64,000 bases of DNA, taken from assembly GCF_024138395.1 (NCBI RefSeq), contig NZ_JAMYDU010000020.1:37417-101416 (forward strand). The letters are read 5' to 3'. Below the pieces are notes generated by a model, which had not been told where the DNA came from, made no database searches, and saw only the letters and a list, made by a program, of their open reading frames with translations. A program made the position numbers and the translations under genes. The DNA is from Pseudomonas mandelii (GTDB lineage: Bacteria; Pseudomonadota; Gammaproteobacteria; Pseudomonadales; Pseudomonadaceae). Positions 42,093-51,455 of the stretch are shown in pieces. Numbering within the stretch: the first letter of the stretch is position 1; every line of letters starts with the position of its first letter.

Positions 42093-43452
42093 AGCCTTGA
42101 AACTGAGCGAACTGACCAGCGCATTGAATGGCCGTCTGATTGCCAGCGATGCCAGCTTCGACGGCGTTAGCATCGACAGCCGCGCGATCACGCCCGGCCA
42201 ACTGTTTATTGCTTTGGCCGGCCCGCGTTTCGATGGCCATGACTATCTCAATGACGTCGCCGCCAAAGGCGCCGCGGCTGCCCTGGTTGAGCGCGAAGTT
42301 GCCGACAGCGCGCTGCCGCAACTGCTGGTCCAGGACACCCGCCAGGCCCTCGGCCAATTGGGCGCGATGAACCGTGCGGCATTCACTCAGCCGGTCGTGG
42401 CCATCACCGGTTCCAGCGGCAAGACCACGGTCAAGGAAATGCTGGCGAGCATCCTGCGCACACGGGGTCCAGTGTTGGCGACCCGTGGCAACCTGAATAA
42501 TGATCTCGGTGCTCCGCTGACTTTGCTCGAACTGGCGCCGGAGCACACCGCTGCAGTGATCGAACTTGGCGCTTCGCGCATCGGTGAAATCGCTTACACC
42601 GTCGCCATGACCAAACCCCACGTGGCCATCATCAACAACGCCGGGACCGCCCACGTCGGTGAGTTCGGCGGGCCGGAAAAAATTGTTGAAGCCAAGGGTG
42701 AGATTCTCGAAGGGCTGGATGCCGATGGCGTCGCCGTGCTGAATCTCGACGACAAGGCTTTTGACATCTGGAAAACCCGCGCCGCCGGTCGCAAAGTGCT
42801 GACCTTCGCTCTGAATAATGTCAGCGCCGACTTCTACGCCAGCGATCTGGATCGCGATGCCCGCGGTTGCCCGGCGTTCAACCTGCACAGCCCTGAAGGT
42901 GTGGAGCGGGTTCAGCTGAATCTGCTTGGCACCCATAACGTCGCCAATGCCATGGCCGCCGCCGCTGCCGCGCATGCCTTGGGCGTGTCGCTGTTCGGCA
43001 TCGCCACCGGTCTCGGCGCCGTGCAACCGGTCAAGGGCCGCACCGTCGCGCAACTGGCAACTAACGGTATGCGCGTGATCGATGACACATACAACGCAAA
43101 CCCCACCTCCATGTGCGCCGCCGTTGATATACTCGCCGGCTTTTCCGGTCGCACCGTTTTGGTGCTCGGAGATATCGGCGAGTTGGGCGATTGGGCGGAG
43201 CAGGGGCACCGCGATGTGGGCGAGTACGCCCGCGGCAAGGTTTCCGCGCTTTACGCGGTCGGGCCAATGATGACCCACGCGGTAAACGCTTTCGGCGAGC
43301 AGGCTTTTCACTTCAGCACTCAGGCTGAGCTGATCAAGGCCCTGGAAGCCGAGCAGGACATAAACACCACCATTTTGATCAAGGGCTCGCGCAGCGCCGC
43401 GATGGAAAACATCGTCGCCGCTTTGTGCGGGACCCGTCTGGAGAAACATTAA
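42085..43452 (+). CDS. murF: UDP-MurNAc-tripeptide-D-Ala-D-Ala ligase MurF
   Basis: Adds the D-Ala-D-Ala dipeptide made by DdlB, completing the pentapeptide; 455 residues. The ATP loop GSSGKTT is at 109-115, followed by VKEMLASIL. DDTYNANPTSM is the family-specific C-terminal segment. It shares a base with the mraY start at 43452. Confidence 0.96.
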   Translation: MLKALKLSELTSALNGRLIASDASFDGVSIDSRAITPGQLFIALAGPRFDGHDYLNDVAAKGAAAALVEREVADSALPQLLVQDTRQALGQLGAMNRAAFTQPVVAITGSSGKTTVKEMLASILRTRGPVLATRGNLNNDLGAPLTLLELAPEHTAAVIELGASRIGEIAYTVAMTKPHVAIINNAGTAHVGEFGGPEKIVEAKGEILEGLDADGVAVLNLDDKAFDIWKTRAAGRKVLTFALNNVSADFYASDLDRDARGCPAFNLHSPEGVERVQLNLLGTHNVANAMAAAAAAHALGVSLFGIATGLGAVQPVKGRTVAQLATNGMRVIDDTYNANPTSMCAAVDILAGFSGRTVLVLGDIGELGDWAEQGHRDVGEYARGKVSALYAVGPMMTHAVNAFGEQAFHFSTQAELIKALEAEQDINTTILIKGSRSAAMENIVAALCGTRLEKH

Positions 43453-44534
43453 TGCTGCTGCTGCTAGCGGAGTATCTGCAACAGTTCTACAAAGGCTTCG
43501 CGGTCTTTCAGTACCTGACCCTGCGCGGGATCCTCGGTGTGCTGACCGCGCTGGTCTTGTCGCTGTGCTATGGCCCGTGGATGATCCGCACCTTGCAGAA
43601 CCGTCAGATCGGTCAATCTGTTCGTAACGACGGCCCGCAATCGCACCTGTCCAAATCCGGCACCCCGACCATGGGTGGCGCACTGATTCTTTCGTCCATT
43701 GGCGTCAGTACCTTGCTCTGGGCTGACCTGGCCAACCGTTACGTGTGGGTCGTGTTGTTGGTGACCCTGCTGTTCGGTGCCATCGGCTGGGTCGACGATT
43801 ACCGCAAAGTCATCGAGAAAAACTCCCGCGGCCTTCCGAGCCGCTGGAAGTATTTCTGGCAGTCGGTGTTCGGCCTGGGCGCGGCGATCTTCCTTTATAT
43901 GACTGCCGCGACGCCGGTAGAAACCACTCTGATCCTGCCGATGCTCAAGGACTACAGCATTCCGCTTGGCGCGGGTTTCATCGTCTTGACCTATTTCGTG
44001 ATTGTCGGCTCGAGCAACGCGGTCAACCTGACCGATGGCCTCGACGGTCTGGCGATCATGCCTACCGTGATGGTCGGCGGCGGCTTGGGGATCTTCTGCT
44101 ACCTGTCGGGTAACGTGAAATTCGCTGAATACCTGCTGATTCCTTACGTACCGGGCGCGGGCGAGTTGATTGTGTTCTGCGGCGCCTTGATCGGTGCGGG
44201 CCTGGGGTTCCTCTGGTTCAACACCTATCCGGCCCAAGTGTTCATGGGCGACGTCGGCGCACTGGCGCTGGGCGCGGCCCTGGGCACCATCGCGGTGATA
44301 GTCCGCCAGGAAATCGTTCTGTTCATCATGGGCGGCGTGTTCGTGATGGAGACCCTGTCGGTTGTCATCCAGGTCGCCTCCTTTAAGTTGACCGGTCGCC
44401 GTGTGTTTCGCATGGCACCGATACACCACCACTTTGAACTCAAGGGCTGGCCCGAGCCGCGCGTGATCGTCCGTTTCTGGATCATCACCGTGATTCTGGT
44501 ACTGGTCGGCCTTGCCACCCTGAAGCTGAGGTAG
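43452..44534 (+). CDS. mraY: Phospho-N-acetylmuramoyl-pentapeptide transferase MraY
   Basis: Integral membrane enzyme that makes lipid I from UDP-MurNAc-pentapeptide and undecaprenyl phosphate, 360 residues, about ten spans. Catalytic acidic motifs are visible: GWVDDYRKV, NLTDGLDGLAI and GDVGALALG, plus the MAPIHHHFEL loop. The start at ATG 43452 (MLLLLAEYLQQFYKGF) is the conserved one. Confidence 0.97.
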   Translation: MLLLLAEYLQQFYKGFAVFQYLTLRGILGVLTALVLSLCYGPWMIRTLQNRQIGQSVRNDGPQSHLSKSGTPTMGGALILSSIGVSTLLWADLANRYVWVVLLVTLLFGAIGWVDDYRKVIEKNSRGLPSRWKYFWQSVFGLGAAIFLYMTAATPVETTLILPMLKDYSIPLGAGFIVLTYFVIVGSSNAVNLTDGLDGLAIMPTVMVGGGLGIFCYLSGNVKFAEYLLIPYVPGAGELIVFCGALIGAGLGFLWFNTYPAQVFMGDVGALALGAALGTIAVIVRQEIVLFIMGGVFVMETLSVVIQVASFKLTGRRVFRMAPIHHHFELKGWPEPRVIVRFWIITVILVLVGLATLKLR

Positions 44535-44539
44535 AACGA

Positions 44540-45886
44540 GTGTCTCTGATCGCTTCTGACCACTTCCGCATCGTTGTCGGCCTCGGCAAGAGCGGCATGT
44601 CCCTGGTTCGCTTCCTGGCGAACCGGGGCGTGTCGTTTGCTGTCGCCGATACGCGGGAAAATCCACCGGAACTGGCCGCGCTCAAGCGTGACTATCCGCA
44701 CGTGGAAGTGCGTTGTGGCGAGCTGGACGTCGAATTCCTGTGCCGTGCCGACGAGCTCTACGTGAGCCCCGGCCTGGCGCTGGCGACCCCGGCCCTGCAG
44801 GCTGCCGCCGCCCGTGGCGTGAAGTTGTCCGGCGACATCGAGCTGTTCGCGCGTAACGCCAAGGCACCGATTGTCGCCATCAGCGGTTCCAACGCCAAAA
44901 GCACCGTCACCACGCTGGTGGGTGAGATGGCCGCAGCGGCCGGCAAGCGTGTTGCCGTCGGCGGCAACCTCGGCACGCCGGCGCTGGATTTGCTCAGCGA
45001 TGACGTCGAGTTGTACGTGATGGAGTTGTCGAGTTTCCAACTGGAAACCACCGATCAACTCAACGCCGAAGTGGCGACCGTGCTCAACATCAGCGAAGAC
45101 CACATGGACCGCTACAGCGGCCTGCCGGCTTATCACCTGGCCAAGCACCGGATCTTCCGGGGCGCCAGGCAGTTTGTGGTTAATCGTCAGGATGCCCTGA
45201 GCCGTCCGCTGATGGGTGAAGGTCAGCCCTGCTGGACCTTCGGTTTGAGCAAACCCGATTTCAAGGCCTTTGGTATTCGGGAAGAAGATGGCGAGAAGTA
45301 CCTGGCCTTCGAATTCCAGAACCTGATGCCGGTGCGCGAGTTGAAGATTCGTGGCGCGCATAACCAGTCCAACGCCCTGGCTGCCTTGGCGCTGGGCCAC
45401 GCCGTGGGGCTGCCATTCGATGCCATGCTCTCGAGCCTGCGAACTTTCGCCGGTCTTGAGCATCGCTGCCAATGGGTTCGCGACCTCAATGGCGTGAGCT
45501 ACTACAACGATTCCAAAGCCACCAACGTGGGCGCCGCACTGGCCGCCATCGAAGGTCTGGGTGCAGACATCGACGGCAAACTTGTGCTGATCGCCGGTGG
45601 CGATGGCAAGGGTGCCGAGTTCAAGGACCTGCGTGATCCGGTCGCGGCCAACTGCCGTGCCGTGGTGCTGATGGGCCGGGACTCCGAGTTGATCGCCCAG
45701 GCCATCGGCGATGCCGTTCCACAGATTCGCGTCAACTCGCTGGACGAAGCCGTCGCGCAATGCCGCGCCATCGCCGAGCCGGGCGACGCGGTGCTGCTGT
45801 CGCCGGCCTGCGCCAGTTTCGACATGTTCAAGAACTACGAAGATCGCGGTCACCAGTTTGTCCGCTCCGTGGAGGGCTTGGCATGA
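44540..45886 (+). CDS. murD: UDP-MurNAc-L-alanine:D-glutamate ligase MurD
   Basis: Cytoplasmic Mur ligase adding D-glutamate, 448 residues from the GTG at 44540. An N-terminal Rossmann domain (IVVGLGKSGMSLVRFLA) is followed by the ATP loop GSNAKST starting at G116 and the C-terminal ligase domain (VSYYNDSKATNVGAALAAIE). It overlaps ftsW by 4 bases. Confidence 0.96.
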   Translation: MSLIASDHFRIVVGLGKSGMSLVRFLANRGVSFAVADTRENPPELAALKRDYPHVEVRCGELDVEFLCRADELYVSPGLALATPALQAAAARGVKLSGDIELFARNAKAPIVAISGSNAKSTVTTLVGEMAAAAGKRVAVGGNLGTPALDLLSDDVELYVMELSSFQLETTDQLNAEVATVLNISEDHMDRYSGLPAYHLAKHRIFRGARQFVVNRQDALSRPLMGEGQPCWTFGLSKPDFKAFGIREEDGEKYLAFEFQNLMPVRELKIRGAHNQSNALAALALGHAVGLPFDAMLSSLRTFAGLEHRCQWVRDLNGVSYYNDSKATNVGAALAAIEGLGADIDGKLVLIAGGDGKGAEFKDLRDPVAANCRAVVLMGRDSELIAQAIGDAVPQIRVNSLDEAVAQCRAIAEPGDAVLLSPACASFDMFKNYEDRGHQFVRSVEGLA

Positions 45887-47100
45887 GCCTCCTGAATATC
45901 ATCAAGCCGTACCCGTCGCCGATCATCACCGGGCGCGGCATCGACCTCGATTTCCCGATGCTCGCCGGTTGCCTGGCGCTGCTGGGTCTTGGGCTGGTGA
46001 TGATTGCATCGGCATCCACCGAAGTGGCGGCGGTGCAGTCGGGCAGTGCCCTGTATTACATGATTCGCCACCTGATCTATGTGGTGCTGGGCCTTGCTGC
46101 CTGCATCGTCAGCATGATGATTCCGATCGCTACCTGGCAACGCCTGGGCTGGTTGATGCTGATTGGTGCGTTCGGTTTGCTGGTGATGGTGATCATCCCC
46201 GGGATCGGGCGTGAAGTGAACGGTTCGATGCGCTGGATCGGCTTCAGTTTCTTCAACGTCCAGCCTTCCGAGATTGCCAAGGTATTCGTGGTGATCTACC
46301 TCGCCGGTTATCTGGTGCGTCGCCAGAAAGAAGTGCGCGAAAGCTGGATGGGCTTCTTCAAGCCATTCATCGTTCTGCTGCCGATGGCGGGCCTGTTGCT
46401 GATGGAACCTGACTTCGGTGCCACCGTCGTGATGATGGGAGCTGCGGCGGCGATGCTGTTCCTCGGCGGGGTCGGGCTGTTCCGTTTTTCCTTGATGGTT
46501 GTGCTGGCTGTCGGCGCGGTGGTGTTGTTGATTCAAATGCAGCCGTATCGAATGGCGCGTCTGACCAACTTTGCGGACCCGTGGGCTGACCAGTTCGGTG
46601 CTGGCTATCAGTTGTCTCAAGCGTTGATCGCTTTCGGTCGCGGCGAATGGCTGGGCGTTGGCCTGGGCAACAGCGTGCAGAAACAGTTCTACCTGCCGGA
46701 AGCCCACACCGACTTCGTGTTCTCGGTCCTGGCCGAAGAACTGGGTGCCGTGGGTTCGTTGTGCACATTGGCGCTGTTCGTCTTTGTCTGTATTCGTGGC
46801 ATGTACATCGGTTATTGGGCCGAGAAGGCCAAACAGTTTTTCGCCGCCTATATCGCGTACGGCTTGTCGTTCCTGTGGATCGGTCAGTTCCTGATCAACA
46901 TCGGGGTGAACGTCGGCCTGCTGCCAACCAAAGGCCTGACCCTGCCATTCCTTAGTTATGGCGGCAGTTCGTTGGTGATCTGCTGTGCCTGTCTTGGCTT
47001 GTTGCTGCGCATCGAGTGGGAGAGTCGAACCCATTTGGGCAGTGAAGAGATGGAGTTCCATGAGAGCGACTTCGCCGAGGAGCCGAACCATGGGCGCTAA
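45883..47100 (+). CDS. ftsW: Septal peptidoglycan glycosyltransferase FtsW
   Basis: SEDS-family polymerase working with FtsI, 405 residues, ten spans. ATG 45883 (MSLLNIIKPYPSPIITGRGID) starts the conserved protein. Visible SEDS features are the GSMRWIGFSFFNVQPSEIAK block, the LLMEPDFGATVVM segment with the catalytic Asp, and the C-terminal GLLPTKGLTLPFLSYGGSS. It overlaps murG by 11 bases. Confidence 0.96.
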   Translation: MSLLNIIKPYPSPIITGRGIDLDFPMLAGCLALLGLGLVMIASASTEVAAVQSGSALYYMIRHLIYVVLGLAACIVSMMIPIATWQRLGWLMLIGAFGLLVMVIIPGIGREVNGSMRWIGFSFFNVQPSEIAKVFVVIYLAGYLVRRQKEVRESWMGFFKPFIVLLPMAGLLLMEPDFGATVVMMGAAAAMLFLGGVGLFRFSLMVVLAVGAVVLLIQMQPYRMARLTNFADPWADQFGAGYQLSQALIAFGRGEWLGVGLGNSVQKQFYLPEAHTDFVFSVLAEELGAVGSLCTLALFVFVCIRGMYIGYWAEKAKQFFAAYIAYGLSFLWIGQFLINIGVNVGLLPTKGLTLPFLSYGGSSLVICCACLGLLLRIEWESRTHLGSEEMEFHESDFAEEPNHGR

Positions 47101-48160
47101 CGTATTGATCATGGCAGGCGGCACCGGGGGCCACGTGTTCCCGGCACTGGCCTGCGCTCGCGAATTCCAGGCCCGCGGTTATACCGTGCACTGGCTCGGC
47201 ACGCCGCGCGGGATCGAAAACGATCTGGTGCCGGCGGCCGGTCTTCAATTGCATCGGATCCACGCCAGCGGTTTGCGCGGCAAGGGCAAATTGTCCCTGC
47301 TCATGGCACCGTTCATGTTGCTCAAGTCGATCTGGCAGGCGCGGGTGATCATTCGTCAACTGCAGCCAGTCTGCGTGGTCGGTTTTGGTGGTTTTGTGAC
47401 CGGTCCCGGCGGCGTTGCAGCCAGGCTGGCCGGCGTGCCGGTGATCGTTCATGAGCAGAACGCCGTGGCCGGTACCGCCAATCGGTTGCTGGTGCCGTTG
47501 GCCGCCCGGGTCTGTGAAGCGTTCCCCGACACCTTTACCCTGTCGAACAACCGCCGGACCACCGGTAACCCGGTGCGCACCGAGCTGTTCCTCGAAACAC
47601 CGCGACCTGCTCTGGCCGGTCGCAAGGCGCGTTTGCTGATCCTGGGCGGAAGCCTGGGCGCAGAGCCGTTGAACAAGTTGCTGCCTGAAGCCTTGTCGCA
47701 AGTCGCCCCCGATCTGCGCCCGGACGTGTTTCATCAGGCCGGCAAAAACCACGATGAAGTGACTGCAGAGCGCTATCGCGCGGCTGGCGTCGAGGCGCAA
47801 GTGCAGCCTTTCATCAAAGACATGGCCCAAGCCTATGGCTGGGCCGACCTGGTGGTGTGCCGCGCAGGCGCGCTGACCATCAGTGAACTGGCGGCTGCCG
47901 GTCTGCCCTCGATGCTGGTGCCTTTGCCCCACGCGATCGACGATCACCAGACCCGCAACGCCGATTATTTGGCCCGCGAAGGCGCTGCCTTCCTGATGCC
48001 GCAAGGAACGACTGGCGCAGCGGACCTTGCCGCTCGCCTGACAGAGGTCTTGATGCAACCGCAACGACTCAACGACATGGCCACCGCGGCACGCCGCCTG
48101 GCCAAACCCGATGCCACCCGTAACGTGGTCGATACCTGCCTGGAGGTGGCCCATGGTTGA
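47090..48160 (+). CDS. murG: UDP-GlcNAc:lipid I N-acetylglucosaminyltransferase MurG
   Basis: Peripheral membrane GT-B glycosyltransferase converting lipid I to lipid II, 356 residues from ATG 47090. The glycine-rich loop GGTGGH is at 10-15, and PGGVAARLAGVPVIVHEQNA and the UDP-GlcNAc site CRAGALTISELAAAGLPS are present. It overlaps murC by 8 bases. Confidence 0.96.
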   Translation: MGANVLIMAGGTGGHVFPALACAREFQARGYTVHWLGTPRGIENDLVPAAGLQLHRIHASGLRGKGKLSLLMAPFMLLKSIWQARVIIRQLQPVCVVGFGGFVTGPGGVAARLAGVPVIVHEQNAVAGTANRLLVPLAARVCEAFPDTFTLSNNRRTTGNPVRTELFLETPRPALAGRKARLLILGGSLGAEPLNKLLPEALSQVAPDLRPDVFHQAGKNHDEVTAERYRAAGVEAQVQPFIKDMAQAYGWADLVVCRAGALTISELAAAGLPSMLVPLPHAIDDHQTRNADYLAREGAAFLMPQGTTGAADLAARLTEVLMQPQRLNDMATAARRLAKPDATRNVVDTCLEVAHG

Positions 48161-49613
48161 ACACAAGAAAGCCATGCCGCACCCGGAAATGCGCCGCATC
48201 CGTCGCATCCACTTCGTCGGTATCGGCGGCGTGGGCATGTGCGGCATCGCCGAAGTGTTGCTGAACCTGGGCTATGAAGTGTCCGGTTCCGACCTGAAAG
48301 CATCGCCGGTGACCGAGCGTCTGGAATCTTTCGGTGCTCACATCTATATCGGCCACCGTGCCGAGAACGCCGCGAACGCCGATGTGCTGGTCACCTCCAG
48401 CGCGGTGAACACTTCCAACCCGGAAGTCGCCACCGCCCTGGAGCGCCGCATTCCGGTGGTGCCGCGTGCCGAGATGCTGGCTGAGCTGATGCGCTACCGC
48501 CACGGCATCGCCGTCGCCGGTACCCACGGCAAAACCACCACCACCAGCCTGATCGCTTCGGTGTTCGCCGCCGGTGGCCTGGACCCGACATTTGTTATCG
48601 GTGGTCGTCTGAATGCCGCGGGCACCAATGCCCAGCTCGGCACCAGCCGTTACCTGATTGCCGAAGCCGACGAAAGCGATGCCAGCTTCCTGCACTTGCA
48701 GCCGCTGGTGGCCGTGGTCACCAACATCGACGCCGACCACATGGCGACCTACGACGGCGACTTCAACAAACTGAAGAAAACTTTCGTCGAGTTCCTGCAC
48801 AACCTGCCGTTCTACGGTTTGGCGGTGGTGTGCCTGGACGATCCGGTGGTGCGTGAGATCCTCCCGCAGGTGAAACGTCCGACGGTCACTTACGGTTTCG
48901 GCGAAGACGCCGACGTGCGCGCGATCAATGTGCGTCAGCAGGGCATGCAGACTTTCTTTACCGTGCTGCGCCCTGATCGCGAGCCGCTGGATGTGTCGGT
49001 AAACATGCCGGGCAACCACAACGTGCTGAACGCGCTGGCGACCATTTGCATCGCCACCGACGAAGGCGTCAGCGATGAAGCCATCGTCCAGGGCCTGTCC
49101 GGGTTCCAGGGTGTTGGCCGGCGCTTCCAGGTGTACGGCGAACTGCCGGTTGAAGGCGGCAACGTAATGCTGGTCGACGACTACGGTCACCACCCGACCG
49201 AAGTTGCGGCCGTGATCAAAGCCGTGCGCGGTGGCTGGCCGGAGCGCCGTCTGGTGATGGTTTACCAGCCGCACCGTTACAGCCGCACACGCGACCTGTA
49301 CGACGATTTCGTCAATGTGCTGGCCGACGCCAACGTCTTGCTGCTGATGGAAGTCTACCCGGCCGGCGAAGAGCCGATTCCGGGCGCTGACAGCCGCAAG
49401 CTGTGCAACAGCATTCGCCAGCGCGGTCAGCTCGATCCGATCTATATCGAGCGTGGTGTCGACCTCGCACCGATCGTCAAGCCGCTGCTGCGTGCCGGCG
49501 ACATTCTGCTGTGCCAGGGCGCCGGTGATATCGGCGGTCTCGCACCGAAACTATTGAACAGTCCGTTGTTCGCTGGCGCGGTTGCCGCGCCAAGCGTGGG
49601 GAAGTTGAAATGA
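48153..49613 (+). CDS. murC: UDP-N-acetylmuramate:L-alanine ligase MurC
   Basis: First Mur ligase, adding L-alanine, 486 residues from ATG 48153. N-terminal HFVGIGGVGMCGIAEVLLN, the ATP loop GTHGKTT starting at G123, EADESDASFL and the DDYGHHPTEV segment are family signatures. It overlaps ddlB by 4 bases. murB is not found between murG and murC or elsewhere in the window, as is usual in Pseudomonas. Confidence 0.96.
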   Translation: MVEHKKAMPHPEMRRIRRIHFVGIGGVGMCGIAEVLLNLGYEVSGSDLKASPVTERLESFGAHIYIGHRAENAANADVLVTSSAVNTSNPEVATALERRIPVVPRAEMLAELMRYRHGIAVAGTHGKTTTTSLIASVFAAGGLDPTFVIGGRLNAAGTNAQLGTSRYLIAEADESDASFLHLQPLVAVVTNIDADHMATYDGDFNKLKKTFVEFLHNLPFYGLAVVCLDDPVVREILPQVKRPTVTYGFGEDADVRAINVRQQGMQTFFTVLRPDREPLDVSVNMPGNHNVLNALATICIATDEGVSDEAIVQGLSGFQGVGRRFQVYGELPVEGGNVMLVDDYGHHPTEVAAVIKAVRGGWPERRLVMVYQPHRYSRTRDLYDDFVNVLADANVLLLMEVYPAGEEPIPGADSRKLCNSIRQRGQLDPIYIERGVDLAPIVKPLLRAGDILLCQGAGDIGGLAPKLLNSPLFAGAVAAPSVGKLK

Positions 49614-50569
49614 CTGCTGCTTACGCCAACCTCGTCTCCACTGTCGCGCCGAAAGACTTCGGCCGTGTCGCCGTGCTGTTCGGCGGCAAGAGTGCCGAGC
49701 GTGAGGTCTCCCTGAAATCGGGTAACGCGGTGCTCGAAGCATTGCAAAGCGCCGGCGTGGACGCCTTTGGTCTTGATGTGGGCGATGACCTGCTGCAGCG
49801 TCTGCTGAACGAAAAAATCGATCGCGCTTTCATCATCCTCCATGGTCGTGGCGGTGAAGACGGCAGCATGCAGGGCTTGCTCGAATGCCTGGGCATTCCG
49901 TACACCGGCAGCGGCATTCTGGCCTCGGCACTGGCCATGGACAAACTGCGCACCAAGCAGGTCTGGCACAGCCTCGGTATTCCGACGCCACGCCATGCGG
50001 TACTGAGCTGCGAGGCCGATTGTATTTCGGCGGCCACGGAACTGGGCTTCCCTTTGATCGTCAAACCGGCCCATGAAGGTTCCAGTATCGGGATGGCCAA
50101 AGTGACTTCCGCGTCGGAATTGATCGACGCGTGGAAAGCGGCCAGTACCTACGATTCGCAAGTGTTGGTCGAGCAATGGATTCAAGGTCCGGAGTTCACC
50201 ATCGCCACCCTGCGTGACCAGGTGTTGCCTCCAATCGCCCTAGGCACGACCCACAGCTTCTACGACTACGACGCCAAGTACGTGGCTTCCGATACCCAGT
50301 ACCGGATTCCGTGTGGCCTGGACAGCAACAAAGAAAAACAACTCATGGACCTCACGGCCAAAGCCTGTGAGGCGCTGGGTATCGCCGGTTGGGGCAGGGC
50401 AGACGTGATGCAGGACGCCGATGGGCAGTTCTGGTTCCTGGAAGTCAACACCGCACCGGGCATGACCGATCACAGTCTGGTGCCGATGGCGGCCCGTGCC
50501 GCCGGCCTGGATTTCCAGCAACTGGTTCTGGCCATTCTGGCCGCCAGTGTTGAAGAAGCTAGAGGTTAA
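49610..50569 (+). CDS. ddlB: D-alanine:D-alanine ligase B
   Basis: ATP-grasp ligase making the D-Ala-D-Ala dipeptide used by MurF, 319 residues. VAVLFGGKSAEREVSLKSGN at the N-terminus, PLIVKPAHEGSSIGM for ATP binding and the C-terminal FLEVNTAPGMTDHSLVP are present. The start at ATG 49610 overlaps murC by 4 bases; ftsQ follows after 4 bases. Confidence 0.96.
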   Translation: MTAAYANLVSTVAPKDFGRVAVLFGGKSAEREVSLKSGNAVLEALQSAGVDAFGLDVGDDLLQRLLNEKIDRAFIILHGRGGEDGSMQGLLECLGIPYTGSGILASALAMDKLRTKQVWHSLGIPTPRHAVLSCEADCISAATELGFPLIVKPAHEGSSIGMAKVTSASELIDAWKAASTYDSQVLVEQWIQGPEFTIATLRDQVLPPIALGTTHSFYDYDAKYVASDTQYRIPCGLDSNKEKQLMDLTAKACEALGIAGWGRADVMQDADGQFWFLEVNTAPGMTDHSLVPMAARAAGLDFQQLVLAILAASVEEARG

Positions 50570-50573
50570 GACG

Positions 50574-51440
50574 ATGCAAGGCGCACAGCTTAGACATCAG
50601 CCTTCCGCACCCGGCCGCAAGCCGGTGCCGCGGGGTGCCAGCCGAATGGTGGCCAAAGAGCCGATGTCCGCGCGCCTGCCGAAAGCCAACTTTGGTTTTC
50701 TGAAAAGTCTGTTCTGGCCCGTGCTGCTGGTCGCGCTGGGGTTCGGCACTTATGAAGGCGCACAGCGTTTGCTGCCGTACGCCGACCGGCCGATCAGCAA
50801 GATCGCGGTTCAGGGCGACTTGAGTTACATCAGTCAGCAAGCGGTGCAGCAGCGGATCGCCCCTTACGTGGCGTCGAGCTTCTTCACCATCGACCTGGCG
50901 GGCATGCGCACCGAGCTTGAACAGATGCCATGGATTGCCCACGCCGAAGTGCGCAGGGTATGGCCGGATCAAGTAGTGATTCGCCTGGAAGAACAACTGC
51001 CGGTGGCCCGTTGGGGCGATGAGTCGCTGTTGAACAACCAGGGACAGGCGTTCACCCCGCGTGAGCTAGCGAACTACGAACACTTGCCACAGCTGTTCGG
51101 TCCGCAGCGGGCTCAGCAGCAAGTGATGCAGCAATACCAGGTGCTGAGCCAGATGCTCAGGCCATTGGGCTTCTCGATTGCACGCCTGGAATTGCGTGAA
51201 CGAGGCAGTTGGTTCCTGACCACCGGCGCCGGCAGCGCGGGCCCGGGGATCGAACTGCTGCTGGGACGCGGCAAGCTGGTGGAAAGGATGCGCCGCTTCA
51301 TTGCCATCTATGACAAGACGCTCAAAGAGCAGATTACGAACATTGCGCGCATCGATCTGCGCTATGCCAACGGCCTCGCTGTTGGCTGGCGGGAACCTGT
51401 AGCGCCCACGACAGCTCAACCCGCTGTCGCGAAGAATTAA
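50574..51440 (+). CDS. ftsQ: Cell division protein FtsQ
   Basis: Bitopic divisome protein of 288 residues from ATG 50574. A basic cytoplasmic tail of about 44 residues precedes one span (about 45-62). The POTRA domain follows (ISKIAVQGDLSYISQQAVQ), then a beta domain that binds FtsL-FtsB. The in-frame stretch upstream to 50496 lies inside ddlB and is rejected. Confidence 0.93.
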   Translation: MQGAQLRHQPSAPGRKPVPRGASRMVAKEPMSARLPKANFGFLKSLFWPVLLVALGFGTYEGAQRLLPYADRPISKIAVQGDLSYISQQAVQQRIAPYVASSFFTIDLAGMRTELEQMPWIAHAEVRRVWPDQVVIRLEEQLPVARWGDESLLNNQGQAFTPRELANYEHLPQLFGPQRAQQQVMQQYQVLSQMLRPLGFSIARLELRERGSWFLTTGAGSAGPGIELLLGRGKLVERMRRFIAIYDKTLKEQITNIARIDLRYANGLAVGWREPVAPTTAQPAVAKN

Positions 51441-51455
51441 GAGAGGCAGGACCCC

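Noticed and set aside
48160..49613. Search for murB next to murC
   Set aside because: No murB-like sequence lies in the cluster; its absence here is normal for Pseudomonas and not a loss.
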